DNA of 64,000 nucleotides from positions 47,521,546 through 47,585,545 of the forward strand of contig OY744613.1 in assembly GCA_963556255.1 (NCBI GenBank), written 5' to 3'. Below the pieces are notes generated by a model that did not search any database, was not told the origin of the DNA, and saw only the letters and a list, made by a program, of their open reading frames with translations. This DNA is from Allolobophora icterica (lineage: Eukaryota; Annelida; Clitellata; Crassiclitellata; Lumbricidae). Positions 54,771 to 64,000 of this stretch are shown here, in pieces. Numbering within the stretch: the stretch's first letter is position 1; the number at the start of each line of letters is the position of its first letter. A program made the position numbers and the translations under genes.

Positions 54771-55600
54771 TTTGTCTATTTTATTAACCTATATTTAAAT
54801 GTTGACCTTCCTGATTGATATATGTTTACCCACAATTAGTACAATAACTTGTAGGCAATGTAGGGTCTCTGTAGGTTACACGACGAGTCAGTAAGGCCAC
54901 TTTACTAGGAAGGCTATAACATACTAATCCTATATTTCGAGCTACATTCTACTAAACAAACAACTTAATTTTGTTGATTTAAGTTGTCCTAAAAATTCTT
55001 AAATAATTAACTAACCTGCAGTGATCAACAGAAAAATATACACAAGTAGGCGCGATCCCAGTGAAACAGACATTCTTTCAATTCGGCAAAAATAAATCAG
55101 TCCTCAATCTATTGGCTTATCTAGAGAAGAAATCCAGACTCTGACCTTTTCATTACAATATCTTGCAGCTTGGTGTCTCAGCTTAAATATACAATTGGTA
55201 GAGCAATGAAAAATATATATTCACTGGAGAATTTAACCGAATTGGCTAGAATGAAAACAATTGCCGCAGCGACCCCTTGCGAATAATCACGAGATATGTT
55301 CACCCTTGTTAATAAGTTCGTCGAAACTTTTTCATATTCAGCTGTCATAAAAAAATAGATTGGCCTATAAGCAAATACATAACACATATGCACAAAATTC
55401 CCACCACCTTAAAACACTCTATTACAACCTGCCTTCTCTAGGAACCTAACATCGACAAGAAAAACCTCTCAAACTCTCTGCCCATCTCCAGTCTTTTCTT
55501 TTTATATAAACTAATCGAACGCATTGTCCTTGTCCGGTTGAATCACTCTTCTCGATCGCGGATCTTGTTAACTTAGATACTCGATATCTTTTCGCAATGC
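54771..55600. other. Non-coding stretch
   Basis: No gene; A/T-rich. CTTAAAACACTCTATTACAA and RNLTSTRKTSQTLCPSPVFS-like reading near 55,410-55,520 may be a LINE trace but is too weak to call. Confidence 0.3.
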
Positions 55601-56090
55601 CTTTTGTTCGATTATATCCAACACCATAAGCAAACCTTCGATATTTCATTCTCGGTTCCACGACAAATTGTTCACCGACAAATGGTTGACGGACTTGTAA
55701 ATGGTTCGCGACAAATGGTTCACTACTTTTCACCATCTCCCAACTTATAGTTTGAGCCATATTTTCATCGATCATCCAGCTTCTAGTTTGAATCTTCTTA
55801 TGGCATGTTTCATCTAATAAAATGCTTTCGCTCAGGTAGTGTAAATAAAACGAAATAATTTCCGCTACAATCCGAGTTTATGAAAATATAGCTCAAAGCA
55901 GAAGCTGAAAGAGCGTTGAAAATAGAGCGCAAACTGATCGTGAACTATTTGTCCGTGAAGGATTTGTCGTGCACCATTTGTCTGTGAAACATTTGTCCGT
56001 GGACTATTTGTCGTGACACCTTCATCCTCATAGCTCGAAACATTGAATGTTAATTGAGTCCCGCAAGTGGCAGTCTCAAATTTACTGTAA
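55600..56090. repeat. GACAAATGGTTCAC repeats in inverted order, plus MITE remnant
   Basis: Left arm (55,655-55,730) has GACAAATTGTTCACCGACAA and GCGACAAATGGTTCACTAC words; right arm (55,935-56,020) has GTGAACTATTTGTCCGTG and GTGCACCATTTGTCTGTG. Between them, 55,740-55,870 resembles the interior of the MITE at 59,722 (CATCCAGCTTCTAGTTTGA). Words next to both arms (TTTGTTCGATTATATCCAAC; GCTCGAAACATTGAATGTTA) recur in the other orientation at about 59,405-59,475. Probably a foldback-like element. Confidence 0.5.
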
Positions 56091-56099
56091 CAGTTACTG

Positions 56100-57350
56100 T
56101 GACTCACTTCTCAACCCCCAACAATCGGGTTTCTCTGAACACTACTCCACAGAAAAACTTGTATCTCTATAAAATTGACTGGTCTATGTTGTGAGTCATA
56201 GACAAATCTGATGCCTCTGCCTCCTAGATATCTCTGCTGCTATCGACACCATAGGGCGTGGTATCTCAGTGGTAAGTTCGGCGCCTTGTGACCGGAGGGT
56301 TGCAGGTTCGAATCCCACTCTAGCCGCTGTGTACGGACCTTGGGCAAGTCCTTCACTCGCAATTGCTCGTGGCGTTCGGCGTGAAAATGCCGGCACAGTA
56401 TCAAATGCTGTAGTCGGAAGCGCCTCTGAGTAGTAGTTGACTTCGAGAGGCGCTATAGAAATATCCGGATTAAATAAATAAATAGATCACGATCTATTTC
56501 TTCGGCTGTCTTCTTGCTTTAACGCGTCTCACAATGTCTTATGGTATTTCCAATCTTAATTATATTTCCACTACTTGTCTGTCAAAGCCACTAGTCGCTG
56601 TTCACAGCTCTTCCAACTCTCTTGTAGGGTTCCACAAGGATTAGTTCTACGGCCACTTTACTCAGCAGTGACTACAATCCGAACCATCTCATAAGAATTT
56701 CGTCTGTTGACCACAATCTTTACCCAGCCGACCCCATCTCTTAATATTCTTCTCCCGCAGCGCTTTCTCCACATCCATTCCTCACTTAATCCATGCGGTA
56801 AATCTAATCTCTAAATTACTGCCCTCCAACCTCATCTGCCTCAACTTTGTTAAACAACATTTATTAGCTTTGGTCCCCCAGAACAGATAGAGAATTTTTT
56901 TAATACCAGACACTCCCACACATTTCATCTCTCGCTTTTACATCCGACTCGACTGTGCGAGTCTTGGCATTACCTTTGATCCACAGCTACATTGTATCAT
57001 TCTCTAATCACTTTTTCAACCTCTCGCGCACCTGCGTCATACATACATATTCGTGATCTCCTCCGCATTATGCTAATACTTGACTTAAAACTGCTGCTAT
57101 GGCACCATCGTTACCTCATTTATTCACTCCAGATTAATTCCCTTTTCCATCATCCACCCAAATCAAGAGCCTACAACTCATGCAACATTCAGTCGTCCGA
57201 GCTGTCACCAGAACGCCCAAGCATAGCCATATCACTTCCTTTCCTAAACCAATCCACTGGTAGAACAATTCCTATGCTCATCCACTTGAAAGTTCTAAAG
57301 GTAACCTACAAGTCCTTAAAATCATTACCCAGTCCAAAGTAACTTCGCGA
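56100..57350 (+). pseudogene. Old LINE reverse transcriptase remnant split by a SINE
   Basis: Readings in mixed frames: GFSEHYSTEKLVSL (about 56,130), CLLDISAAIDTI (to 56,253), then after the SINE DHDLFLRLSSCFNASHNVLW (56,486 onward) and CRVPQGLVLRPL (about 56,625). A later part (about 57,180-57,342) resembles a LINE C-terminal region. Heavily decayed. Confidence 0.6.
56254..56481 (+). repeat. tRNA-derived SINE with LINE-like 3' end
   Basis: The head has GTGGTATCTCAGTGGTAAG (A box) and TTGCAGGTTCGAATCCCACT (B box); the body has CCTTGGGCAAGTCCTTCACT. The 3' part AAGCGCCTCTGAGTAG...GAGAGGCGCTATAGAAAT matches the LINE end at 54,706. The tail is (AAATA)n. ATAG stands on both sides (56250-56253 and 56482-56485), and removing the SINE rejoins the LINE frame at the Asp-Thr-Ile/Asp-His-Asp motif. 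Confidence 0.85.
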
Positions 57351-57719
57351 AGTCTTCACCGTGCACACACACCGTGTTCGATCGAGTCAGTCGATCAAGT
57401 TGTACGAAACTCTGCCAAGTCGAGTCGGTCGAAAAATCTTCGACTCGATCGACTTTTAAGTCGAGTCGATCAAATGTTTTGAAAAGTAGAGTCGATCGTT
57501 GTTTCCTCGACTTGATTCGACTCTTAGATATTTACCAACTATGTTAGTCGGCTACGTCACCAAATGCCCAAACTCATCTGTATACACGATAATTTTCTTT
57601 TGCTCAACAACTAACTGTGCATATTGTGAGCGATTGCACATAACTGAAGAACTTCTAACAGTTGACAGAATTTACAGTGGGCGTAGATTAGCTGGAGACT
57701 AAACGCAGGTTTACAAATA

Positions 57720-58440
57720 ATCAACAAAAGCAACTGCACTTTTAAATATGCCGATGATTGTGACCTTGCAGTTCCCGCATCAAACATCACTACCACTGAG
57801 ATCGATTTGGAGCACTTTAATTCCTCGACACACCTAAGTAACCTAAGCTTTAATAATATGAACAAGACCAGTGAAATAGGCCTACAGTTCACGCGCCCTC
57901 GTTGGTCCACTGATACTCCCCCATCTTCCATTCTAGATGGTATCGCTGGGGTGTACATTCTTAATATTCTGGGTGTCGAGCTTAATCAGAAATGTGGTTT
58001 CTATAGTCACATCATACACCTTTTCATCAAGGCAAAACAGTTCTTCTACGCTCTCCGGGTTTTGAGGTCACATGGGCTTTCAGAGGACTGTATTTGATGT
58101 GATGCACACCACTTCAGTTGGCAGGATGCTTTATTGCACGCCCGTGTGGTGGATTTTGAGAGCGGACAGAAGCGCGAGGCCCTAAAGGGAATATATAGTC
58201 CGGAGGCTGGTGCGTCAGGAGTACTTACCCTCATCATCACCTCATTTGATTCACTTTGTAATAATGCCGACGCTAGTCTCTTTGCTAGTATTTGGCACAA
58301 TCACTGCCATGACATTGTATTACACACTCTGTTGCCGCCGATTTAGCTCACTTTCCATTCTCTGCGCCCACGGCTCCATTAGTGCCAAGGTATAACCCTG
58401 TCTTGTCTCAGAAATGCTTCCTCGTTAGGATACTATACAA
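57720..58440 (+). pseudogene. LINE reverse transcriptase C-terminal half, decayed
   Basis: Plus-strand pieces: LEHFNSSTHLSNLSFNNMNK and TSEIGLQFTRPRWSTDTPPS (57,810-57,930), NILGVELNQKCGFYSHIIHL and FYALRVLRSHGLSEDC (57,960-58,094), then in other frames GADASLFASIWHN-type and LHTLLPP words to about 58,345. It belongs to the family of the 18,423-18,779 fragment rather than the GCGCTATATAAA LINE. Confidence 0.65.
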
Positions 58441-59000
58441 ATAACCTATGCTCTCCCTGTGTCTAGCTACTTTACTCCTCTCCTCTTCGACCGCCCCCCC
58501 CCAACGTCCCACATGATTCGTAATGCCTTCTTTCTATTATAATTGGTTATATTGTGTGTTTGATTAAAACTAATCTACCACGTTTGATTGAAATATGTTT
58601 ACAATTTGTACAGCACTGTGCGTTTGCTAATGCTTTTTAATAAAGGATATATACTTGATTACATATGTTTACAATGTTTGGACAATGAATAAAAGTTGTA
58701 ATAATTGTCAAACACTGGGGAAGCTTTGTGTCGCTCTTCTGTTTAACCTTAACCTATGCACTACAGACTACTGTAGTAACTAATTTGAGTAATCTTGAGC
58801 AGTTTAAAGTTGTCTGGAGTGTGTAGTACGAATTTTTGAGAGATTAGCTCAAGTCAACCACAAACGATATCATTATAATGCTTGAATTTTACCTGCCAGT
58901 TCAATTACAGTTTGAAAGTTTGATGAAGAGTGTGCAATTGAAATTCACAAGTAGGCCTAATTCCAGTACTGGTATATAAGAATGCAACAATCGTAGGCCC
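58441..59000. other. Non-coding LINE flank
   Basis: Includes AATAAAGGATATATACTTGA (about 58,640), a LINE-tail-like word in forward orientation. Nothing else supported. Confidence 0.4.
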
Positions 59001-59721
59001 TAGTCAATTTTGGCCAAGCGACTACAGTTCAAATCGACCAAGTCGATCGTTAATTTGCCAAGTCGATCGAGTCGACGAGAGGTCGACAAAATCGATCGAG
59101 TCGATCGTCGGCCGAGCCAAGTCGATCGTAGCAGTTTGACTCGATCGATCACGAGGCATATCACACATCGCGCTCTACCCCATCATACTTTCAGTTTTGC
59201 TAATTTGATGTATCTGCACCAAAGTATGATTAGCAATTGAATAATAAAGAATATACTTGCTTACTTATGTTGGTAAGTTTATTTAGTCATATTCGCAGGA
59301 GGTCGCCACTGTTAGTTGGTTAACACAGACAACAATCTGTAGTAGTTTCTTATACGTCAGGCTGTGAAGGTTAAATTCGAGTCTGCCACATGCAGGACTC
59401 AATTAACGCTCAATGTTTCGAGCTATAAGGACGAAGGCTTACTCATGTTGTTGGATATAATCGAACAAAAGACTGCGAACAGAATTCCAGTATATAACTG
59501 AGAAAGATCCGCTGTGGTATACCACGGTTTCTTTCGCAATATAGGCGTATTTACAGATTAAACTTGAAAGTTCAGTTGTTACCAGATTAGAGTAATGTCT
59601 CGCTCAAATGGAATCGGAATAATTGTTTGGATATACCTGATGATTATAAACGGTTAGCAATTTAGCAAACTATTATTCTTGACAAAATAATACATATTTG
59701 GTTAATTTAAATCATAGGCTT

Positions 59722-59980
59722 GTAATCCTGGGTTTTAGCGTCCGAAATTATTTTAATTGAAACGTTCTAATACAATATACAATAGCCTAATACAATAAAT
59801 AATCATAGAAGTTGGATGAACATCCAACTTCTATTTTCAGTTATATTTTAAGCGATTATCCAGCTTTTAGTTTCGTGAATATTTTCATCAATCTTCCAAC
59901 TTCTTGTTTGAGTTTAACTGTGACACGTTTTCATCGCTCACGCAATGTAAATAATTTCGGACGCTAAAACCCAGGATTAC
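59722..59980. mobile_element. 259-bp MITE with 31-bp near-perfect inverted ends
   Basis: GTAATCCTGGGTTTTAGCGT at the left and its inverse ACGCTAAAACCCAGGATTAC at the right extend through TCCGAAATTATTT/AAATAATTTCGGA. A perfect hairpin, AGAAGTTGGATGAACATCCAACTTCT-type, lies at about 59,808-59,833. No clear target duplication. A degenerate relative sits at 55,740-55,870. Confidence 0.8.
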
Positions 59981-60601
59981 CCATAGGCCTATATTAGAAT
60001 GGGTGACCCGACAAAAGAGCGCCGACGAAACCTTTATATCGAGGTTCAATACCGAAACTTGTATTAGCATTCAAGGTTGAGGGACAGCTGAGAGATTATC
60101 AACTCACTTTAACATTTATCAATTATTGTTACCAATTGCGTTATATCAGCTGGTATGGGAAATAAACAAGTATTTGATTTTATGTCACATAGTTGAGCGC
60201 CGACATAACCATTAAATCGCGCGGATGACGTGAACAGAATACTGGTATTCGGAACGAAAGAAAACATGATTGGCTTTGTAATCTTTTTCGTTGCCTACCG
60301 TTAATAAATTTTTAATCTTTTTTCAATGCATTCCATTAAATACATTAAATTTATATTTTTACACTTCGGTTCCAATACCAAATTGTTTATTGCCAGCATA
60401 TCGAACTAGTGTCTTAGAGATATTATACATCATACTATCAACTTTGAATCGGGTATTGTATACTCATGATTATACTCTCTGCCATAGCTACTCATTCTGT
60501 ATCTCAGCCTCTATGCGTGCCAGAATCATAGCGCAATGCTTAAAAGGTTATAATTTATTATATGCCATACATGGCGACCACAGGACTGTCCCGGCGCTAA
60601 T
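59981..60601. other. Non-coding stretch
   Basis: A/T-rich. A 105-codon open frame (60,291-60,608) is hydrophobic, without a start context or domain that I can support. Confidence 0.3.
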
Positions 60602-60657
60602 AGAATAGAATAGAATATTCTTTATTGGAACCAATTGCAAACCGCATTTTGGTGTAC
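60602..60657 (-). repeat. LINE 3' tail, reverse orientation
   Basis: (AGAAT)n, then TATTCTTTATTGGAACCAAT, GCAAACCGCATTTTGGTGTA. This is the reverse of the GGTTTGCAATTGG...AATAAAGAATA LINE tail seen elsewhere in the window. Confidence 0.65.
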
Positions 60658-61191
60658 AGCAGCATTAAACATGTTTATACAGATAATATACTAATAATAT
60701 GCTAATATTAGCAACTAATATTTGTCTCAATTATCCACAATTTATATTTAAATCCGCTAATGCACGCCAGTCCTAATATATTCGTTTTCCTGAGTAGGCA
60801 ACGTATAACCTAGCAAGTAAATTACCTTAGCCACTCAATACTAATTTCAAAATGTTTTGTTCCGTGAACATGTATACAGTAATGATACTATCATATTATA
60901 ATGTGTAGGCCTATAGGCCTAATATACTCATTTTGTACAACTAACTGCCTTCTCTCCAGTGTTATCTTTCAAATTTCAAAATAAGACATTTCAAAATGTT
61001 TTGATCCTGGAACATTAAGTAAAACTACATCACTAGTACATGGCTTCCCAATTTGTTAGTTGGATCATTTTTGCTTGGTTTGTGTACTATTTGTAAACCA
61101 TTTCTACTAGTTGTGTCCTGGTCAGCAATGCAAGACCGTCTTGAGCAATAAGGATAAGCTGATCCACTCCTATCAGCACTGCAGTATGATA
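60658..61191. other. A/T-rich non-coding stretch
   Basis: No gene. GTAGGCCTATAGGCCTAATA near 60,906 is an example of the TAGGCCTA word common in this genome. Confidence 0.35.
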
Positions 61192-61492
61192 GCTTAAAAT
61201 GCTACCACTACAATGTCGAAATTAAAAAAGTCCTCAATTAAGATGACAGCTTAAAATGCTACCATTAGGCCTACAATGTCGAAATTCAAGACATTTCTAA
61301 AAATTTAGTTAAGATGACGGCTTAAAATGCTATCATTACAAATGTCGAAATTCAAAAAAATTCTAAACATTTTGTTAAGATGGCAGCTTAAAATACTACC
61401 TTTACAATGTCGATATTCAAAAAATTTCTAAACATTTTGTTAAGATGGCAGCTTAAAATACTACCATTACAATGTCGAAACTCAAATTTCTA
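61192..61492. repeat. Tandem repeat, about five units of 60-66 bases
   Basis: Units carry AAGATGGCAGCTTAAAATAC, TACCATTACAATGTCGAAAT and TTCTAAACATTTTGTT. Five copies run head to tail; the last is shortened. The second copy has an extra AGGCCT insertion. Confidence 0.9.
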
Positions 61493-61564
61493 AAACCCCT
61501 CCCTGCGCGCCTCGGCGATCATCCTTCGGACGCTCGTTCGCCCCCTCCAAAAACCTTGGCCCCT

Positions 61565-62390
61565 TTAAATGCAAACTGCAGAGAATTCCGAATTCGTATT
61601 TACAAAAGTCCTTCATGTAAAATGTCATTCCAAAATCCTTTTGTATTTTATAAACACCAATTCGCTCAGAATTTTCTGACCAAGAAGTGCCTTGTGGGGC
61701 CTCAAAAAAATTCCGCCATGTGAGAAAAAAATACTTTTCATAGGTGCTGAAGTCGCAGGCACACGCAGTAGCTTTTCAAGCACTGGATGTAAATGTACAA
61801 ATTGTGAGCCTTTTTGAAATCCTCCCATGGTTTAACAGACCGTCTGGCTTCAGAAAAAGTCTCGGCAGGGCTTCCAGACACAGCATAACTTAGTTGCTGC
61901 TCAGTGTTTAATCTAGACGTCTTTTGGGGGGGAAATTTCCCCCAGGATTGAAGTTTCCCCCATAACTCAGCAATATTATAAGGCAGAGACCTTTTGGGGC
62001 GGAAATTCCCCCCCAGAAACCTTGTTCCCCCCCCCAGAACAGAGGGACTAGATTACACACTGGTTGCTGCTGTCGATGGGTTTTCCGTCCGTAGGTATTT
62101 GTCGCAGGCTATGATGCAAACAGCCTTGATAAATTTTTAAATTCTTGAGTTTTGTTAATGACTGTTCATATTGACAGCCGGTCTTGGTCTTGCGAGACCG
62201 AAACCAAGACTTTGAAACCTCAAGACCAAGACCAAGACCAAGACTTTGTACATCAAGATCAAGACCAAGACAAAGACTTTTGGTCTCAACACCAAGACGA
62301 AGACCAAGACTTTTAAAAACGAACTCGAGTGCACTCGAGAACAAGACCTTGGTCTCGAGGACAACAAGTCTGATTACAAGTGGCTGGTTC
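61565..62390. repeat. Second copy of the CCAAGACC hAT-like repeat, truncated
   Basis: Shares with 39,100-39,705 the words CTGCAGAGAATTCCGAATTC, TTTCTGACCAAGAAGTGCC, TTTTTAAATTCTTGAGTTTT, the (CAAGAC)n array and the CTCGAGTGCACTCGAG palindrome, ending ACAACAAGTCTGATTAC. The left inverted end is missing. G-run repeats (61,920-62,045) lie inside. Confidence 0.75.
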
Positions 62391-63421
62391 TGCAGGCTGT
62401 CGATAAAATAAACGTTCAGGCTAAACTGAAGTATATAAGAATTCAATGCAAAATGTTGCTATGAGGCTATAATTTCACTCTAAAACTTTGCTTCATCTCG
62501 CTTTTTAAAATCCGACTATGGCTCACAGTAGAAGCATAGAAGGGCATTTCAATTTTTAATGCTGTGACTGCAAATTGTGTTCTTCTAACACCTAAAATCT
62601 CAGTTTCCTCACATAGGCCTATAAAATACCCAAATTTTATCACAGATTGAGATGGTTTTGGTAGTTTTATTTCGAAATCGTCGTTGAAAAAGTTAGGTAA
62701 ACAAGAGCCAAAATGTGCTCCTTTTGGCGTCAAATGCTCAAAATTGCGTCGGCTTCTGGTGCTCCGCCCCAGACCCCACTGGGGGAGCTTACGACGCTCC
62801 CCCAGACCCCTAGTCGTTAGGAGCTTCTTGCCTTCGCAATCGCGGCTTCGCGCCTTCGGCGCTCGCAATTCCGCCACTCACACGTTCTAGTAGGTCCTCC
62901 AACTTCTAGACCATGATTGCGCCTATTGTAAGGGGCGTCCAGACACTTCTTTTTTTACACTTTAAGCACTGGGCATGACTTATCATTCATATTAGAGGCA
63001 TAACTTCTTATGGAACAGTCAAACGCCTGTTAAAGTTAGAGATGATAGCTTCACTGTGCAACTAACTTTTTATAGCTCAAAGTTCCACAAAATGTTATTT
63101 TGTTTGCTTTTCTTCGAATCGCACGTTATTGAACTATAGGCCAAAATCTGTCTTTGTACCATTTTGTAAGATTATTATGAATGTTGTCTGCCTTACCCCA
63201 TGTTTGTGTTCATATTGGCGGATGACGCGATGGTGCCTGCGTCACTTCACCGGCACCCTGTCACTAAATTTGAGAATTTCCGCAGTTAAGTGCAATTACT
63301 TTAACGACACATTACTTCCTCACTTACTGCCTTTTTGGACAAATAACACGGAAGAAACTCCGTCAAAAGACAAGATGACTATGCTTATATCGTATTTGAA
63401 TTATGTTATGAATGTTACTAG
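62391..63421. other. Non-coding; GC-rich CCCCAGACCCC block
   Basis: 62,755-62,880 has CGCCCCAGACCCCACTGGGG, GACGCTCCCCCAGACCCCTA and CGCGCCTTCGGCGCTCGC, unlike its A/T-rich surroundings, and probably a repeat piece. A 140-codon open frame at 63,129-63,551 overlaps the Ig exon in another frame and looks spurious. Confidence 0.4.
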
Positions 63422-63736
63422 GCGATGTGGCACGTGGGCAAACTGGTGGTCCGAATGCAGTCGCTTTGATCAACGGTCAGACGATGCTGAATTGCTCTGT
63501 AGGCTTACTGGCAACTACTTCGTGGATACAGACAACGGATGGAAGCAGTAACCCGTTAGTGATATCAGCTGGTTGCGCTCCTGTCACTGGAAACAATTCA
63601 GAGTATTACAGAACAGAACTGCTAGGAGGAAACATATGCAGACTGAATATTGCAAATGTCACGATTCAACAGGCTGGAGTCTATTCATGCAATGACGGCG
63701 TATCAACGTCATACAGAAGCTTAGTCACGGTAATTG
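63422..63736 (+). CDS. Immunoglobulin-domain exon of a host gene
   Basis: A 315-base exon between TTACTAG (acceptor, AG at 63420-63421) and a GTGAGT donor starting at 63737. It begins and ends in phase 1, the usual arrangement for Ig-domain exons. The reading has the first Ig cysteine (MLNCSVG), core Trp (TTSWIQT) and the F-strand LNIANVTIQQAGVYSCNDG with the second cysteine. Two further cysteines (AGCAPV, GNICRLN) may form an extra disulfide. The rest of the gene lies outside or is not recognised here. It would be part of a secreted or membrane receptor; which one cannot be told. The polypyrimidine tract is weak. Confidence 0.75.
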
Positions 63737-64000
63737 GTGAGTGACAACACACGTGCTAGTTTTTAACCCTCAGGCTACCAAGGTTATTTCGCGACATCGG
63801 CCACCAAGGAGTGGGTGGTTACCCCCCAAATTTGGTGTTTGGTTTCAAATATTATATCATGTAATACAGCAATTGATTCAGCATTCATTTATGACCGAAA
63901 TGGTATATTTAGTTGTAAATTATACCAGTGCACCTCGAAGTTATGTAATTGTGAACAACAGAACCGGTCCATAGTTAACGGTACGTCATATTATCCCGCA
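63737..64000 (+). other. Probable intron after the Ig exon
   Basis: Starts with the GTGAGT donor and contains A/T-rich sequence with no clear next exon before the window ends. Confidence 0.5.

Larger units (their letters stand above)
57373..59153. mobile_element. Possible DNA element with TCGATCGAGTC arrays at both ends
   Basis: CGTGTTCGATCGAGTCA on the left and, in reverse, CGTGATCGATCGAGTCA on the right are near-identical inverted ends. Arrays of GTCGAGTCGATC and AAGTCGATCGAG words lie inside each end (57,375-57,530 and 59,025-59,150). No target duplication was found, and the interior carries a LINE remnant, so it may instead be two unrelated copies. Confidence 0.4.

Noticed and set aside
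63129..63551. A 140-codon host coding frame
   Set aside because: It overlaps the Ig exon in a different frame and contains no recognisable motif.

Overview
The window is animal (metazoan) nuclear DNA made almost entirely of mobile elements. Evidence: an immunoglobulin-domain exon with consensus-like splice borders and symmetrical phase at the right edge, several CR1/L2-type LINE fragments, tRNA-derived SINEs, hAT, piggyBac and CACTA-like DNA transposons, an LTR retrotransposon and a Polinton/Maverick. The frequent palindromic word TAGGCCTA and the element mix suit a marine invertebrate, perhaps a deuterostome, but the species cannot be fixed from the sequence.

Region 1-11,715 is most of a Polinton/Maverick (adintovirus-like) element running off the left edge. 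On the minus strand lie a protein-primed family B DNA polymerase, a small SAP-type protein, the double jelly-roll major capsid protein, six small virion-type proteins, the penton/minor capsid protein and the A32/FtsK-type packaging ATPase. On the plus strand, a zinc ribbon, a parvovirus-type phospholipase A2 and a chromodomain retroviral-type integrase form one composite frame. The polymerase, SAP protein, major capsid protein, one virion protein and the PLA2-integrase carry single-base frameshifts or stops, so this copy is decaying or contains assembly errors; the other late genes are intact.

Region 12,000-24,900 holds two tandem-repeat blocks (TGGA-type and GGAAGGAACG-type), tRNA-derived sequence, decayed LINEs, a 1.26-kb short-TIR DNA element with a 6-bp target duplication, and a restriction-like-endonuclease LINE (20,734-23,215, minus) bordered on both sides by (TAA)n.

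Region 24,897-35,867 is one complete, young Ty3/Gypsy LTR retrotransposon flanked by 4-bp GTTT duplications. Its LTRs are very long (1,816 and 2,229 bp). The gag-pol frame opens inside the 5' LTR and reads straight through the tRNA-Leu-type primer binding site. It has one in-frame stop and an internal integrase deletion. This is the most unusual object in the window.

Region 36,655-46,434 is bounded by CACTG/CAGTG inverted ends with TTTACGG subterminal repeats, as in CACTA elements. It contains a hAT-like element, and a LINE fragment split by a hAT element that is itself split by a MITE. Region 46,543-54,770 is a nested stack: an old LINE split by a broken piggyBac, which in turn contains a MITE and a reverse LINE split by a SINE; a younger LINE follows. 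Region 54,771-63,400 has more LINE remnants, a SINE whose 3' end matches the LINE 3' end, MITEs and tandem repeats. The only host coding sequence I can support is the Ig exon at 63,422-63,736.
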